From: an uncultured Bacillota bacterium
GTDB lineage: Bacteria > Bacillota > Clostridia > Oscillospirales > Oscillospiraceae
Length of the DNA: 32,487 nt
Direction: 5' to 3'
NCBI GenBank assembly: GCA_947573385.1
Contig: CANPFP010000014.1
Coordinates: 1-32,487, forward strand
The translations under genes and the position numbers were made by a program. This document shows positions 23,263-31,192 of the stretch, in pieces; positions within the stretch are counted from its first letter, which is position 1; each line of letters opens with the position of its first letter. The notes beneath the pieces were generated by a model. It was given only the letters and a program-made list of their open reading frames with translations. It was not told the DNA's origin and did no database searches.

Positions 23263-23454
23263 ATGTACGGAAATTCCTGCCATACCAGTGGCTGCGGTTC
23301 GTTTATTATGGGCACTGCCGCCGGCATGCTGGCCGGCGTTGCCGTGGGCACCATAATGGCAACGCCCAGCCGGCAGATCAAACGGACCGCCCACAAGGCC
23401 GCCCGCCGGGTCAACGAAGCCATTGACCATCTGGCCGACGCCATGGACATGTGA
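23263..23454 (+). CDS. Small YtxH-like protein (63 aa)
   Basis: Short protein with an N-terminal Cys/Gly-rich stretch (GNSCHTSGCG), one glycine-rich hydrophobic segment (about 14-33, FIMGTAAGMLAGVAVGTIM) and a basic amphipathic helix (RQIKRTAHKAARRVNEAIDHL). This is the general shape of YtxH-like envelope-stress proteins common in Firmicutes; function unknown. A perfect AAAGGAGGGAAATTT-ATG start and a terminator show it is a real monocistronic gene. A 7-bp hairpin (CGGAGAA 23221-23227 / TTCTCCG 23237-23243) sits just upstream of the ribosome site. Confidence 0.85.
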   Translation: MYGNSCHTSGCGSFIMGTAAGMLAGVAVGTIMATPSRQIKRTAHKAARRVNEAIDHLADAMDM

Positions 23455-23463
23455 GTATGACAC

Positions 23464-23493
23464 AGCCCCCGGCTTGCGCCGGGGGCTCAGTTT
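23464..23493 (+). terminator. Terminator of the 63-aa gene
   Basis: 10-bp perfect stem AGCCCCCGGC (23464-23473) / GCCGGGGGCT (23478-23487), TTGC loop, CAGTTTG tail. A second, weaker hairpin (GTTATGG/CCATAAC, 23500-23521) lies between it and tctA and could serve the minus strand. Confidence 0.85.
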
Positions 23494-23553
23494 GTCGAAG
23501 TTATGGAAAGTCTCCCATAACGCCAATATTCAGAGAGCTAACCTGACCCCTGA

Positions 23554-25047
23554 TTATGATGATTTTTTGCTCAGTACACGTGTTTTCACAGCGGAGATAA
23601 TCATAGGAAGAAATACCGAGCTGAACGCCACGATAAGCAGGAGCAGGGATATTGGACGGGTGACGAAAATGGAAAAGCTGCCGTTGCTGACCAGAAGCGA
23701 TCGCTGCATGTTTTTCTCCAGTGTTCCCCCAAGAATCAGGCCCAGAATTAATGGCGGCATGGGATAGTCCAGCTTGCTCAGCAGGAACGCCAGGAAACCG
23801 ATGAGAATCATCAGGAAAATATCGCCGACGCTGTTATTCAGCGCATAGGTGCCCACAACGCAGAAAGCGAATACGATAGGTGTCAGGTATTTGTTTGGCA
23901 CGTCGCCCACCTTGGAAAAGAGACGAATGCCGCAGAAGCCCAGCAGCCCCATAAAAGCATTAGCTACAAAAAGACCGACAATAATGGTGTAGACCTTGAC
24001 TTTTTCATTGGTAAACAGCAGCGGCCCCGGAACGATGCCCTGCATCATCAGAGCCCCCAGCATCACAGCGGTCCCCGCATCACCGGGAATTCCCAATGTC
24101 AGCAGGGGAATCAGCGCGCCGCCTGAGACGGCATTGTTCGCGGCTTCGGGCGCAGCCACTCCCTCCAGCCGGCCGGTACCAAATTCCTCCGGGTGCTTAT
24201 CCCAGCGTTTGGTCTCGTTATAGGCCAGCCAAGAGGCGATGTCCCCCCCGGTCCCGGGTATTGCGCCGATGAGGGTGCCGATCAGGCTGGAGCGCAGAAG
24301 GGTGGGGAAAATCCGTTTGATGACACTCCAACGCGGGAATGTCCGGCGGATTTTTTCAGAAGTCCGTGTACTTTGCGCATCTTCCTTCTCGATATTGACC
24401 AGTCCCTGAGAAAAGGCGTAGAGTCCAATCAGCACAGGGACCATCGCAATGCCGCCCAAGAGGTATGTGGAGCTGAATGTAAAGCGTTTGGCTCCGGTCA
24501 GGGCATCCATGCCCACTGTGGCCAGCATCAGCCCAATCAAGGCACTGATGAGTCCCTTTGTGACGTTTTTGGAGCTGAGACTGGTCACCATGCTCAGACC
24601 GAATACCGCCAGAGAAAAATATTCCGGAGAGGTAAAGGACAGCGCGACCTTAGACAGAAGGGGGGCGGTCCACAACAGCATTACGGCGCTGAACAATCCT
24701 CCAAAGGTAGATGCCAGGGTGGAAACTCCCAGTGCCTGGGCGGCTTTCCCCTGTTCGGTCAGCGGGTAACCGTCCAATATGGTAGCCGCAGAGTTTGCTG
24801 TACCGGGGGTGCGGATCAAAATCGCCGTGATAGAGCCGCCATAGATTGCGCCGCAGAATACGCCCAACAGCATTAACAGTCCGGCAGAACCGTCAAATCT
24901 CAGCGTAAGGGGGAGCATGAGACTCAACCCCATAATGGAGGACAATCCAGGCATAGCGCCCACGAACACCCCCACAAAGGCGCCGCAGAAGGTAATAAAC
25001 AGATGAGCAGGTTGGAACACAACGCCAATCACTTCCAGTAACGTCAT
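23554..25047 (-). CDS. tctA: Tripartite tricarboxylate-type transporter, large permease (TctA)
   Basis: 497-aa membrane protein with about eleven to twelve helices; large subunit of the TTT family, which couples uptake of organic anions to ion gradients with an extracytoplasmic binding protein. Family hallmarks: GVFVGAMPGLSSIMGLSLMLPLT near the N-terminus, YGGSITAILIRTPGTANSAATILDGYPL and the second, related GAIPGTGGDIASWLAYNETKR plus ALIPLLTLGIPGDAGTAVMLGAL. The small polar/Gly-Pro repeats are the conserved transport motifs. GGGGGG ribosome site overlaps the 3' end of tctB. The third gene of tctC-tctB-tctA; here oriented away from the transketolase operon. Confidence 0.96.
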   Translation of the reverse strand: MTLLEVIGVVFQPAHLFITFCGAFVGVFVGAMPGLSSIMGLSLMLPLTLRFDGSAGLLMLLGVFCGAIYGGSITAILIRTPGTANSAATILDGYPLTEQGKAAQALGVSTLASTFGGLFSAVMLLWTAPLLSKVALSFTSPEYFSLAVFGLSMVTSLSSKNVTKGLISALIGLMLATVGMDALTGAKRFTFSSTYLLGGIAMVPVLIGLYAFSQGLVNIEKEDAQSTRTSEKIRRTFPRWSVIKRIFPTLLRSSLIGTLIGAIPGTGGDIASWLAYNETKRWDKHPEEFGTGRLEGVAAPEAANNAVSGGALIPLLTLGIPGDAGTAVMLGALMMQGIVPGPLLFTNEKVKVYTIIVGLFVANAFMGLLGFCGIRLFSKVGDVPNKYLTPIVFAFCVVGTYALNNSVGDIFLMILIGFLAFLLSKLDYPMPPLILGLILGGTLEKNMQRSLLVSNGSFSIFVTRPISLLLLIVAFSSVFLPMIISAVKTRVLSKKSS

Positions 25048-25060
25048 AGTTCTGCCCCCC

Positions 25061-25525
25061 TTACTTAAACAGCATACCCGCCGGCATCTTCAGATCCAGC
25101 AGCAACACAAATACAACAAAGATGAACGCCAGGATACCAGCGGTAATGGCGGCAATTTTCACTTTGTTCCGTTCACCTAAAAGGTACATAACAGTGGAAA
25201 GCAGGAAGACCATGGACAAATAGAAGCCAAAAAGACGAAGCAACGCACAAAAAACGGCAATCAATCCGGCAGCGATATAAATACGCTTCATGCCAGGAGA
25301 TTTGAATTCAATAGGCTCTGCATGGCCAGGTTCTTTTTTGTTAAATGCAGTCTGCAAAATCTGTACTGCAGACAGCAAGATCATAATGGCGCTGAGGATG
25401 ATCGGCCATACACCAGGCCCCATTGCCGTGCCGGATACCGCAGCGTTCATCGTAAGGGAATTATTGATAATCAGCAGGGAAATCAGGATAAGCAGTGCGG
25501 ATATGCCATAGTTGTATTTTTTCAT
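25061..25525 (-). CDS. tctB: Tripartite tricarboxylate-type transporter, small permease (TctB)
   Basis: 154-aa four-helix membrane protein of the TctB/DUF1468 family: an N-terminal helix (SALLILISLLIINNSL), the conserved GPGVWPIILSAIMILLSAVQIL, then two helices spanning about 88-150. It pairs with TctA. CAGGAG precedes ATG 25525, 13 nt separate it from tctA, and a 120-nt gap with a strong hairpin separates it from tctC. Confidence 0.93.
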   Translation of the reverse strand: MKKYNYGISALLILISLLIINNSLTMNAAVSGTAMGPGVWPIILSAIMILLSAVQILQTAFNKKEPGHAEPIEFKSPGMKRIYIAAGLIAVFCALLRLFGFYLSMVFLLSTVMYLLGERNKVKIAAITAGILAFIFVVFVLLLDLKMPAGMLFK

Positions 25526-25567
25526 CTGTAGTTACTCCTGTTCCTTGGTGTGCCGGATATAAATTCA

Positions 25568-25607
25568 AGCGCGGGACAGGACAGTTTAGATGGTTCTGTC
25601 CCGCGCT
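25568..25607 (-). terminator. Intercistronic hairpin between tctC and tctB
   Basis: 12-bp perfect stem (25568-25579 AGCGCGGGACAG with 25596-25607) with a 16-nt loop and only a poor U-run. Such hairpins after the binding-protein gene usually stabilise or partly terminate the transcript so that the binding protein is made in excess over the permease. Confidence 0.7.
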
Positions 25608-25645
25608 CTGTTTTGAGCTACGGCAATCAATCTGAAGGATATGGA

Positions 25646-26611
25646 TCAGGCAATCAGCGTCTTATAGTACTCAGACTGCTCTGCAACAAAGTCGCTGAGC
25701 TGATCGGTGGTGATGGTGATAGGTTCAAAGTAGAAGCTCTCCCGGGTGGCGGCATAAGTATCCGATGCGACAGCATCAGCCAGAGCGTTCTTCCAGTAAG
25801 TCACGACGGAGTCGTCCACGCCGGCGGGGAGGGCAATCATAATCCAGCTGAGCAGGTTCACATCCTTGAACAGATCGCTGACCTCAGCCATGGTGGGGAC
25901 ATCGGGGGACGCCTGAGAGCGGTCCGCAGAGGTAACTGCCAGGGGAACCAGATCGCCGGAGTCGATTTGGCCGATGGCGGGTGCCATAGCGGAGATACAG
26001 ATATCTGCCTCATTGGCCAGAACGGCGGCGATGGCATCAGGAGCGGAGTCGTAGGGCACAACCTTGACCGCCACGCCGGCGTTCAGCAAAATAGCACCCA
26101 GCAGGTTCGGCACGGTGCCCACACCGGTAACACCTACGACCAAGGTGTCTGGGTTGGCGTTGGCCTGCTCCAGGAATTGAGCAAAGGTGGAGAAGCTGGC
26201 ATTCTTGCTGCCCAGCAGCAGATAGGGGTCCTGCTCCACGGCGGCCAGGGGAATCATGCGCTCGGTGGGGTTGATGTCAGTCGCGCCGCTGACATAGTTG
26301 AGAACCAGGTCACAGTTGAGCAGGCCAAGGGTGTAGCCGTCGGCATCGTGGCTCAAAAATTCCTCTGTGCCAATCAGGCCGGAGCCACCCACAGTATTTG
26401 TAACTGTAATATTTTTATCCAAAACGGAGGAAGGGATGGCATCCAAAACACCGCGCACAGCCAAATCGGTGGTGCCGCCCACCTTATAGGGAATGACAAT
26501 CTCCAGATCTTTCGCGGGATAGTTTTCGGTGTTTCCTTTACCTCCGCAGGCGGCCAGAGACAGGGCCGCAGCGGCGGCCAGAACCAGGGCAAGCACTTTC
26601 TTCATTTTCAT
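25646..26611 (-). CDS. tctC: Bug/TctC-family substrate-binding lipoprotein
   Basis: 321-aa extracytoplasmic receptor of the TTT transporter. Signal peptide with lipobox LAAC (Cys22), then the typical Bug fold: YPAKDLEIVIPYKVGGTTDLAVRGV (the first ligand-binding loop), NTVGGSGLIGTEEFLSHDADGYTLG, and PNLLGAILLNAGVAVKVVPYDSAPDAIAAVLANEADICISAMAP. Bug proteins bind carboxylates and other small anions; the ligand cannot be read from sequence. In this family an Asp in the first loop often contacts ligand: TTDLAVR is present. First gene of tctCBA, with AAAGGAG and its own promoter. Confidence 0.95.
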   Translation of the reverse strand: MKMKKVLALVLAAAAALSLAACGGKGNTENYPAKDLEIVIPYKVGGTTDLAVRGVLDAIPSSVLDKNITVTNTVGGSGLIGTEEFLSHDADGYTLGLLNCDLVLNYVSGATDINPTERMIPLAAVEQDPYLLLGSKNASFSTFAQFLEQANANPDTLVVGVTGVGTVPNLLGAILLNAGVAVKVVPYDSAPDAIAAVLANEADICISAMAPAIGQIDSGDLVPLAVTSADRSQASPDVPTMAEVSDLFKDVNLLSWIMIALPAGVDDSVVTYWKNALADAVASDTYAATRESFYFEPITITTDQLSDFVAEQSEYYKTLIA

Positions 26612-26721
26612 TTGTTTTCTCCTTTCAAATTATGTGAAGATCCGCTGGGTAGAATACAATGCAGCAAACCCTTTAGACTGCCAACCCAAAAAGTTATTGC
26701 TTCATTGCATTAATTATTAAT

Positions 26722-26750
26722 ACTATAAAGCAATCGTCCACCTTTGTCAA
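26722..26750 (-). promoter_or_regulatory. Promoter of the tctCBA operon
   Basis: Minus strand perfect TTGACA (26745-26750), 17-bp spacer, TATAGT (26722-26727). Leader ~100 nt. An ATTGC...GCAAT inverted repeat with a TTAATTATTAA core overlaps the -10 and start (26703-26735) and may be an operator. Confidence 0.85.
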
Positions 26751-26828
26751 GCACATTTTGTTATATAAATAAAAAAACATCTAAAAAGAATGGAAAGCAT
26801 GTTAAAAATGAATAGTTTGAAGTTTGGG

Positions 26829-26857
26829 TTGACAAATTCATTCTTCAGTGTTATCTT
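26829..26857 (+). promoter_or_regulatory. Promoter of the transketolase operon
   Basis: Perfect TTGACA (26829-26834), 17-bp spacer, TATCTT (26852-26857). Divergent from the tct promoter, with 78 bp between the two -35 boxes. The 26612-26929 region otherwise holds AT-rich DNA (roughly 26751-26828) and the inverted repeat listed next. Confidence 0.8.
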
Positions 26858-26869
26858 GTAATAGATTAA

Positions 26870-26889
26870 CGCCATTAATTAAATTGGCG
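26870..26889 (+). promoter_or_regulatory. Inverted repeat, probable operator
   Basis: CGCCA-10 nt-TGGCG with an AT-palindromic centre (TTAATTAAAT), sitting right after the predicted start site of the transketolase operon, where a repressor would block transcription. The TTAATTA core also occurs at the tct promoter. The ROK-family regulator encoded at the end of the operon (31193) is the obvious candidate. Confidence 0.5.
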
Positions 26890-26929
26890 CAAAATCCACT
26901 TAATTTTTTATTTAGGGGAGGTATGTGTT

Positions 26930-27754
26930 TTGAATCAGGATTTAAAAGAAGTATGTAAAGACATACGCTGCGACGTTATGACCTGCATTGGGCATCTTGG
27001 AGTGGGGCATATCGGCGGCTGCCTGTCGCTGGTGGAGCTTCTGGCTGTGCTGTACTTCCAGGAGATGAACATCGACCCCAAGCAGCCCCAGATGGCGGGC
27101 CGGGACCGTCTGGTGTGCTCCAAGGGCCACGCCGGGCCCGCCGTCTATGCCACGCTGGCAAACCGCGGTTACTTCGACCGCGCCGAGCTGCTCACTCTAA
27201 ACCAGGGCGGCACCAATCTGCCCAGCCACTGCGACATGAACCGGACCGTCGGCATCGACATGACGACCGGCAGCTTGGGACAGGGTTTCTCCTGTGCCGT
27301 AGGTGTCGCGCTGGGCTCCAAGCTGGAGGGCGATGGCGCCACAGTCTATTCCATTATCGGCGATGGAGAAAGCCAGGAGGGCCAGATTTGGGAGGCGGCT
27401 ATGTTCGCCGCGGCAAAAAAACTGGATAACCTGGTGGGAATCACCGACTACAACAAGCTGCAGATTGATGACACCGTGGAAAATGTCAACGGCATTATGC
27501 CCCTGTCCGACAAGTGGCGCGCCTTTGGATGGAATGTTATCGAGGTGGAAGACGGAAACGACACAGCGCAGGTATCGGACGCGTTAAAACAGGCGAAGCG
27601 TTTTGCGGGCAGCGGAAAGCCCTCCATGATTATATTACATACAGTTAAGGGCTGCGGAGTCTCTTTTATTGAGGAAAAGGGAAGCGCCAACCACAACATG
27701 AATATCAGCGAAGAGGATGTTAAGCGCGCCATCGCTGAAATCAGAGGGGAGTGA
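26930..27754 (+). CDS. Transketolase, N-terminal (TPP-binding) subunit
   Basis: Half-size transketolase (274 aa) that binds thiamine diphosphate and works with the next gene product to move two-carbon ketol units. Seen: GHLGVGHIGGCLS (canonical GHPGGSLS altered to GHIGGCLS), SKGHAGPAVYATLA, SHCDMNRTVGIDMTTGSLGQG (canonical GHPD altered to SHCD), GDGESQEGQIWEAAMFAAAKKLDNL (GDG at 144-146) and Asn175 closing the TPP motif. The start is a TTG at 26930 with GGGGAGG 8 nt upstream; the nearby ATG at 26923 is out of frame. Altered residues near the substrate channel may hint at an unusual donor. First gene of the operon. Confidence 0.95.
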   Translation: MNQDLKEVCKDIRCDVMTCIGHLGVGHIGGCLSLVELLAVLYFQEMNIDPKQPQMAGRDRLVCSKGHAGPAVYATLANRGYFDRAELLTLNQGGTNLPSHCDMNRTVGIDMTTGSLGQGFSCAVGVALGSKLEGDGATVYSIIGDGESQEGQIWEAAMFAAAKKLDNLVGITDYNKLQIDDTVENVNGIMPLSDKWRAFGWNVIEVEDGNDTAQVSDALKQAKRFAGSGKPSMIILHTVKGCGVSFIEEKGSANHNMNISEEDVKRAIAEIRGE

Positions 27755-27759
27755 CAGGT

Positions 27760-28683
27760 ATGGAAATGAGAGCGGTTTATGCCGCGTGTCTGGCGGAACT
27801 GATGGAACAGGACCGGCATGTTGTTGTTTTGGATGCGGATCTGGCCAAGGCCAGCGGCACACGGGGACTGTATGAGCGCTTTCCCAATCAGATGTTCAAC
27901 TGCGGAATTGCGGAACAGAATATGGCGTCAATCGCCGCAGGGCTGTCCAGTTACGGTTTTAAGCCCTATATCGAGAGCTTTACCCCCTTTGCAACCCGAC
28001 GCATCTGCGACCAGGCTGCCATCTCTATTTCTTACGCCAAGCGCAATGTAAAAATTGTAGGCACCGACCCCGGCATCTCCGCGGAGCTCAACGGCGGGAC
28101 CCACATGAGCATGGAGGACATCGGTGTTATGCGCTCCATCCCGGGCATGGTCATTTTTGAGCCCGTAGACGAGGTACAGCTCCGGGCCGCGATGCCCGTG
28201 CTCTACCATTATGACGGCTGTGTCTATATCCGCCTGTTCCGCAAAGAAACGGCGCAGGTATTTCAGGAGGGCTACCGCTTCGAATTGTTCAAGGCCGATA
28301 TGCTGCGGGAGGGTAAGGATATCAGCATCTTTGTCTCCGGCATGTTGACGGCGGATACCCTGGAGGCCGTTAAGCTGCTGGCAGAGGAGGGGATTTACGC
28401 CGAGGTCATCAACGTCCACACCATTAAACCCATCGACAAGGAGACCGTGCTGGCCTCCGCCCAAAAGACAGGAGCCGTCCTGACCGTGGAAAATCATAAC
28501 GTGATTGGAGGGCTGCACTCCGCAGTCCTGGAGGTGCTGGCCCAGGAGAAAATCCCCGCTGTGGCGGTGGGGGTGCAGGACCGCTTTGGTGAAGTGGGCA
28601 AGATTCCCTATCTCAAAAAGGTCATGGGCCTGACTACGGAGGATATTGCGGCCGCAGCCAAACGCGCTGTTGCACTGAAATAA
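27760..28683 (+). CDS. Transketolase, C-terminal (pyrimidine-binding) subunit
   Basis: 307-aa partner of the preceding gene. It carries the Pyr domain with the cofactor-activating Glu52 in NCGIAEQNMASIAAGLS, followed by ATRRICDQAAISISYAKRNVKIVGTDPGISAELNGGTHMSMEDIGVMRSIPG and the C-terminal domain (LTVENHNVIGGLHSAV). GGGGAG 8 nt upstream sets ATG 27760; the GTG at 27751 overlaps the previous stop and is less likely. Split transketolases are common in anaerobes and in specialised sugar pathways, including the sulfosugar transketolase; the housekeeping enzyme may be elsewhere. Confidence 0.95.
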   Translation: MEMRAVYAACLAELMEQDRHVVVLDADLAKASGTRGLYERFPNQMFNCGIAEQNMASIAAGLSSYGFKPYIESFTPFATRRICDQAAISISYAKRNVKIVGTDPGISAELNGGTHMSMEDIGVMRSIPGMVIFEPVDEVQLRAAMPVLYHYDGCVYIRLFRKETAQVFQEGYRFELFKADMLREGKDISIFVSGMLTADTLEAVKLLAEEGIYAEVINVHTIKPIDKETVLASAQKTGAVLTVENHNVIGGLHSAVLEVLAQEKIPAVAVGVQDRFGEVGKIPYLKKVMGLTTEDIAAAAKRAVALK

Positions 28684-28699
28684 GAAAGGGGTATGGAGT

Positions 28700-29176
28700 A
28701 TGAAAGTCGCCATTGGAAGCGATAAATCCGGGTTTGCCGCCAAGGAGAGCATAAAGGCACTCCTCAGCGAGGCAGGAATTTCCTTCGACGATCTGGGGAC
28801 CAAGGACCTGGAGCATGTGAAGCCCTATTACATGGTAGCGGATGAGGTTGCCCCTCTGGTGGCGTCCGGAGCCTACGACAGGGCTATCCTCATCTGCGGA
28901 ACCGGGGCCGGTATGAGCGTGGTATCCAACAAATACAAGGGTGTTTACGCCGTGGCCTGTGAGGGTGTGTATTCCGCAAAGATGGCCAGAGCCATCAACA
29001 ACGCCAATATACTGTGTATGGGGGGCTGGATTGTCGGCCCGGAAATGGCCGCCGAGATGGCCAAGGTATTCCTCGCTACCGATTGGCTCCAGGATCTGGA
29101 GGACTGGCGCCAGGAAAATCTGAAAAAATTCAACGCTCAGGTATTGGAAATCGAGGGGAAAATTTATGGGGATTGA
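28700..29176 (+). CDS. RpiB/LacAB-family isomerase, atypical active site
   Basis: 158-aa aldose-ketose isomerase of the RpiB fold. The core is clear: MKVAIGSDKSGFAAKESIK, ICGTGAGMSVVSNK (Cys66, Thr68, as in E. coli RpiB), YSAKMARAINNANILCMGGWIVGPEMA. Deviations: DHAG is DKSG (Lys9 for His), the ring-opening His of MARxHN is Ile99, and the Arg/His pair that grips the sugar phosphate (133/134 in E. coli) is absent, the region reading DLEDWRQENL. This argues against ribose 5-phosphate as substrate and fits an acyclic or differently charged sugar. Ribosome site AAAGGGG; overlaps the next gene by 11 bp. Confidence 0.9.
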   Translation: MKVAIGSDKSGFAAKESIKALLSEAGISFDDLGTKDLEHVKPYYMVADEVAPLVASGAYDRAILICGTGAGMSVVSNKYKGVYAVACEGVYSAKMARAINNANILCMGGWIVGPEMAAEMAKVFLATDWLQDLEDWRQENLKKFNAQVLEIEGKIYGD

Positions 29177-30263
29177 ATTTACTTACAGTCAGCCTGTTGC
29201 CATCTATTTTGGACAGGGCCGTTTTCGGATGCTGTCCCAGCTTTTACAGGAGATGGAGATTGACAGATGCGTTTTGGTGTGTGACCCCTATTTTGCGCCC
29301 CGAGCGCAGCAGATCATGAAAGAAAACAAGGCTGTTTGCGCGGTTTTCTCTGAAGTAGAACCCAATCCTCAGCTCAAGGGAATTATTCAGGTGACGGAAC
29401 TGGCGCGGAAGCATCAGGCTCAGGGTGTAATCGGCGTCGGCGGAGGAAGTACGCTGGACACCGCGAAGTTTGCCGCCGCCATCGCACTGGACGGCGGAGA
29501 CGCGATCGACTATTATGAGGGACGCCGTTCTTTCCCCGCCCGGCGTCTGGCTATGATCGCCGTCCCTACCACTGCCGGTACAGGCAGCGAGGTGACCCAG
29601 GTGTCGGTAGTGAGCCATGGGACCGAGAAGAAAACCATCAACAATCCCGCGTTTATGCCGAAAGCCGCCATTGTTGACCCGGAGCTGAGCAGTTCTGTCC
29701 CGCCGAAGGTGACCATGAACACAGGGCTCGACGCCATGGCCCACGCGCTGGAGGGTTATTGGAGTGTAAATCACCAGCCCATCTGTGATGTGCTGGCCAT
29801 CGAGGCGGTACGGACCGTTTTGAACAACCTGGAAAGGGCATGGCGCGACGGAAACGATATGGAGGCCAGAAGTAATATGGCCTATGCGGCCCTTCTGGGC
29901 GGCATGGCCTTCGCTCAGCCGAAAACCGCCGCCAGTCACGCCTGCAGCTACCCGCTTTCCGAGGACTATCATCTTCCTCACGGAGAGGCGTGCGCCTTCA
30001 CCCTGGACAGCATCGTCATGCTCAATGCGGACGAGCGGCTGGACTATCTGTGCAAGGCGGTGGGTCTGGAGGACTGCGCCGCCCTGGCCCGCCGCATCCG
30101 GGAACTGAAAGAACTGGGCGGCCTGCGCACCCGTCTCTCTCAACTGGGAGACGTGGATGTCGGCAAGCTGGCCCACGACTGCGCTGTACACCCTCTGATG
30201 AAAAACAACCCGGTCAGGCTGGACGAGACGGCGCTTGTCAAAATGTTTGAGGCGCTGCGCTGA
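29166..30263 (+). CDS. Iron-containing (group III) alcohol dehydrogenase
   Basis: 365-aa NAD(P)-dependent dehydrogenase. GVGGGSTLDTAK (90-101) binds the nucleotide, and the metal ligands are Asp189, His193 (GLDAMAHALEGYW), His258 (SHACSYP) and His272 (PHGEA). VPTTAGTGSEVTQVSVVS is a family signature. In this setting it most plausibly reduces the aldehyde left after transketolase cleavage and so reoxidises NADH; metal-dependent alcohol dehydrogenases of this class act as sulfoacetaldehyde reductases in other anaerobes, but substrate is not predictable. Its ATG lies within the RpiB-like gene with GAGGGG upstream. Confidence 0.94.
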   Translation: MGIEFTYSQPVAIYFGQGRFRMLSQLLQEMEIDRCVLVCDPYFAPRAQQIMKENKAVCAVFSEVEPNPQLKGIIQVTELARKHQAQGVIGVGGGSTLDTAKFAAAIALDGGDAIDYYEGRRSFPARRLAMIAVPTTAGTGSEVTQVSVVSHGTEKKTINNPAFMPKAAIVDPELSSSVPPKVTMNTGLDAMAHALEGYWSVNHQPICDVLAIEAVRTVLNNLERAWRDGNDMEARSNMAYAALLGGMAFAQPKTAASHACSYPLSEDYHLPHGEACAFTLDSIVMLNADERLDYLCKAVGLEDCAALARRIRELKELGGLRTRLSQLGDVDVGKLAHDCAVHPLMKNNPVRLDETALVKMFEALR

Positions 30264-31183
30264 TGAAGGGCGGCCCAAAAAGCATCGGCATGACCGGCGG
30301 CATGGTGATCTGCTGGTCCATCTATTATGCGGTGAGCAAGGTCATGGTAAATCTAACTGGATCACCTTATCTGGCCGGTATGCTGCTGCGCGCCGCGGCG
30401 CTGCTGTTTTTGAGCATCCAGCTGCTGGCAGGACACGGATTTTCAAAACTGTTTCGGCAGGGCAAAGTGTCATTGATTCTGATCCTGATTGGCGTTTTGG
30501 GATTTCTTCTGGATTTGTTTGCCAATATGGGATATGCCGGAGGCGCGCTGAGCACTGGAACAGCTCTGCTGAAAACGGACGTTTTGATGGCCAATCTGAT
30601 TACTGTGTTTCTATATAAAAAACGGCTGTATCCCTCTGACTGGCTGGGTACGGCAGTCATGCTCGCCGGTGTGCTGATGGTGTTGGGACTGAACCTCTCC
30701 CAGATCAGCTTCAATCCCACAGACCTGTTTTTTATCCTCAGTGCCATGTGTGTGACCGCGAACGCCTTCGTGATTAAAGCGGCCCAGGACAAATATCATG
30801 CGGACACCGATACCATCTCTTACTACAACAACTTTGTCGTTTTGCTTCTTTTTAGCTGCAGCGCCGCGTGGGCCGGAGATATACGACCGGAAAATTTTGG
30901 TGTGATTCCGGGCTTTTGGCTCCTGGTACTACTGGGCGGCCTGTGCCAGGCGGGCATCTATTTCTTCTATTACAGAAATCTGAAAACCCATGAGGTCTGG
31001 GTGGTAAAGCTGTATCTGCTGTTGATGCCTGTAGTCAGTTGTTTTATCGGCATTGTATTTTTGGAGGAGGAGTTGACGGGCCAGAAGATACTTGGTATAC
31101 TGATTGTACTGCTGGGTGCCGCGTTGATTTTGTTGCGCAACAGAATCAATCACGAGGAAAATTTGACCTGTGCAGACGGTTGA
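30263..31183 (+). CDS. DMT-superfamily (EamA) transporter
   Basis: 306-aa membrane protein with ten hydrophobic helices in two EamA repeats (about 10-135 and 150-295). N-terminal GGMVICWSIYYAVSKVMVN and C-terminal half ILGILIVLLGAALILL match the family, whose members often export metabolites. Start overlaps the dehydrogenase stop (TGATG). Location at the end of a catabolic operon with a dehydrogenase that would make an alcohol suggests export of the end product. Uptake of a substrate is the alternative, though the TTT system is the more likely importer. Confidence 0.9.
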   Translation: MKGGPKSIGMTGGMVICWSIYYAVSKVMVNLTGSPYLAGMLLRAAALLFLSIQLLAGHGFSKLFRQGKVSLILILIGVLGFLLDLFANMGYAGGALSTGTALLKTDVLMANLITVFLYKKRLYPSDWLGTAVMLAGVLMVLGLNLSQISFNPTDLFFILSAMCVTANAFVIKAAQDKYHADTDTISYYNNFVVLLLFSCSAAWAGDIRPENFGVIPGFWLLVLLGGLCQAGIYFFYYRNLKTHEVWVVKLYLLLMPVVSCFIGIVFLEEELTGQKILGILIVLLGAALILLRNRINHEENLTCADG

Positions 31184-31192
31184 GGTCGCTAT

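Noticed and set aside
24000..24880. Plus-strand frames opposite tctA
   Set aside because: Antisense to a well-conserved transporter gene, no ribosome sites or domains.
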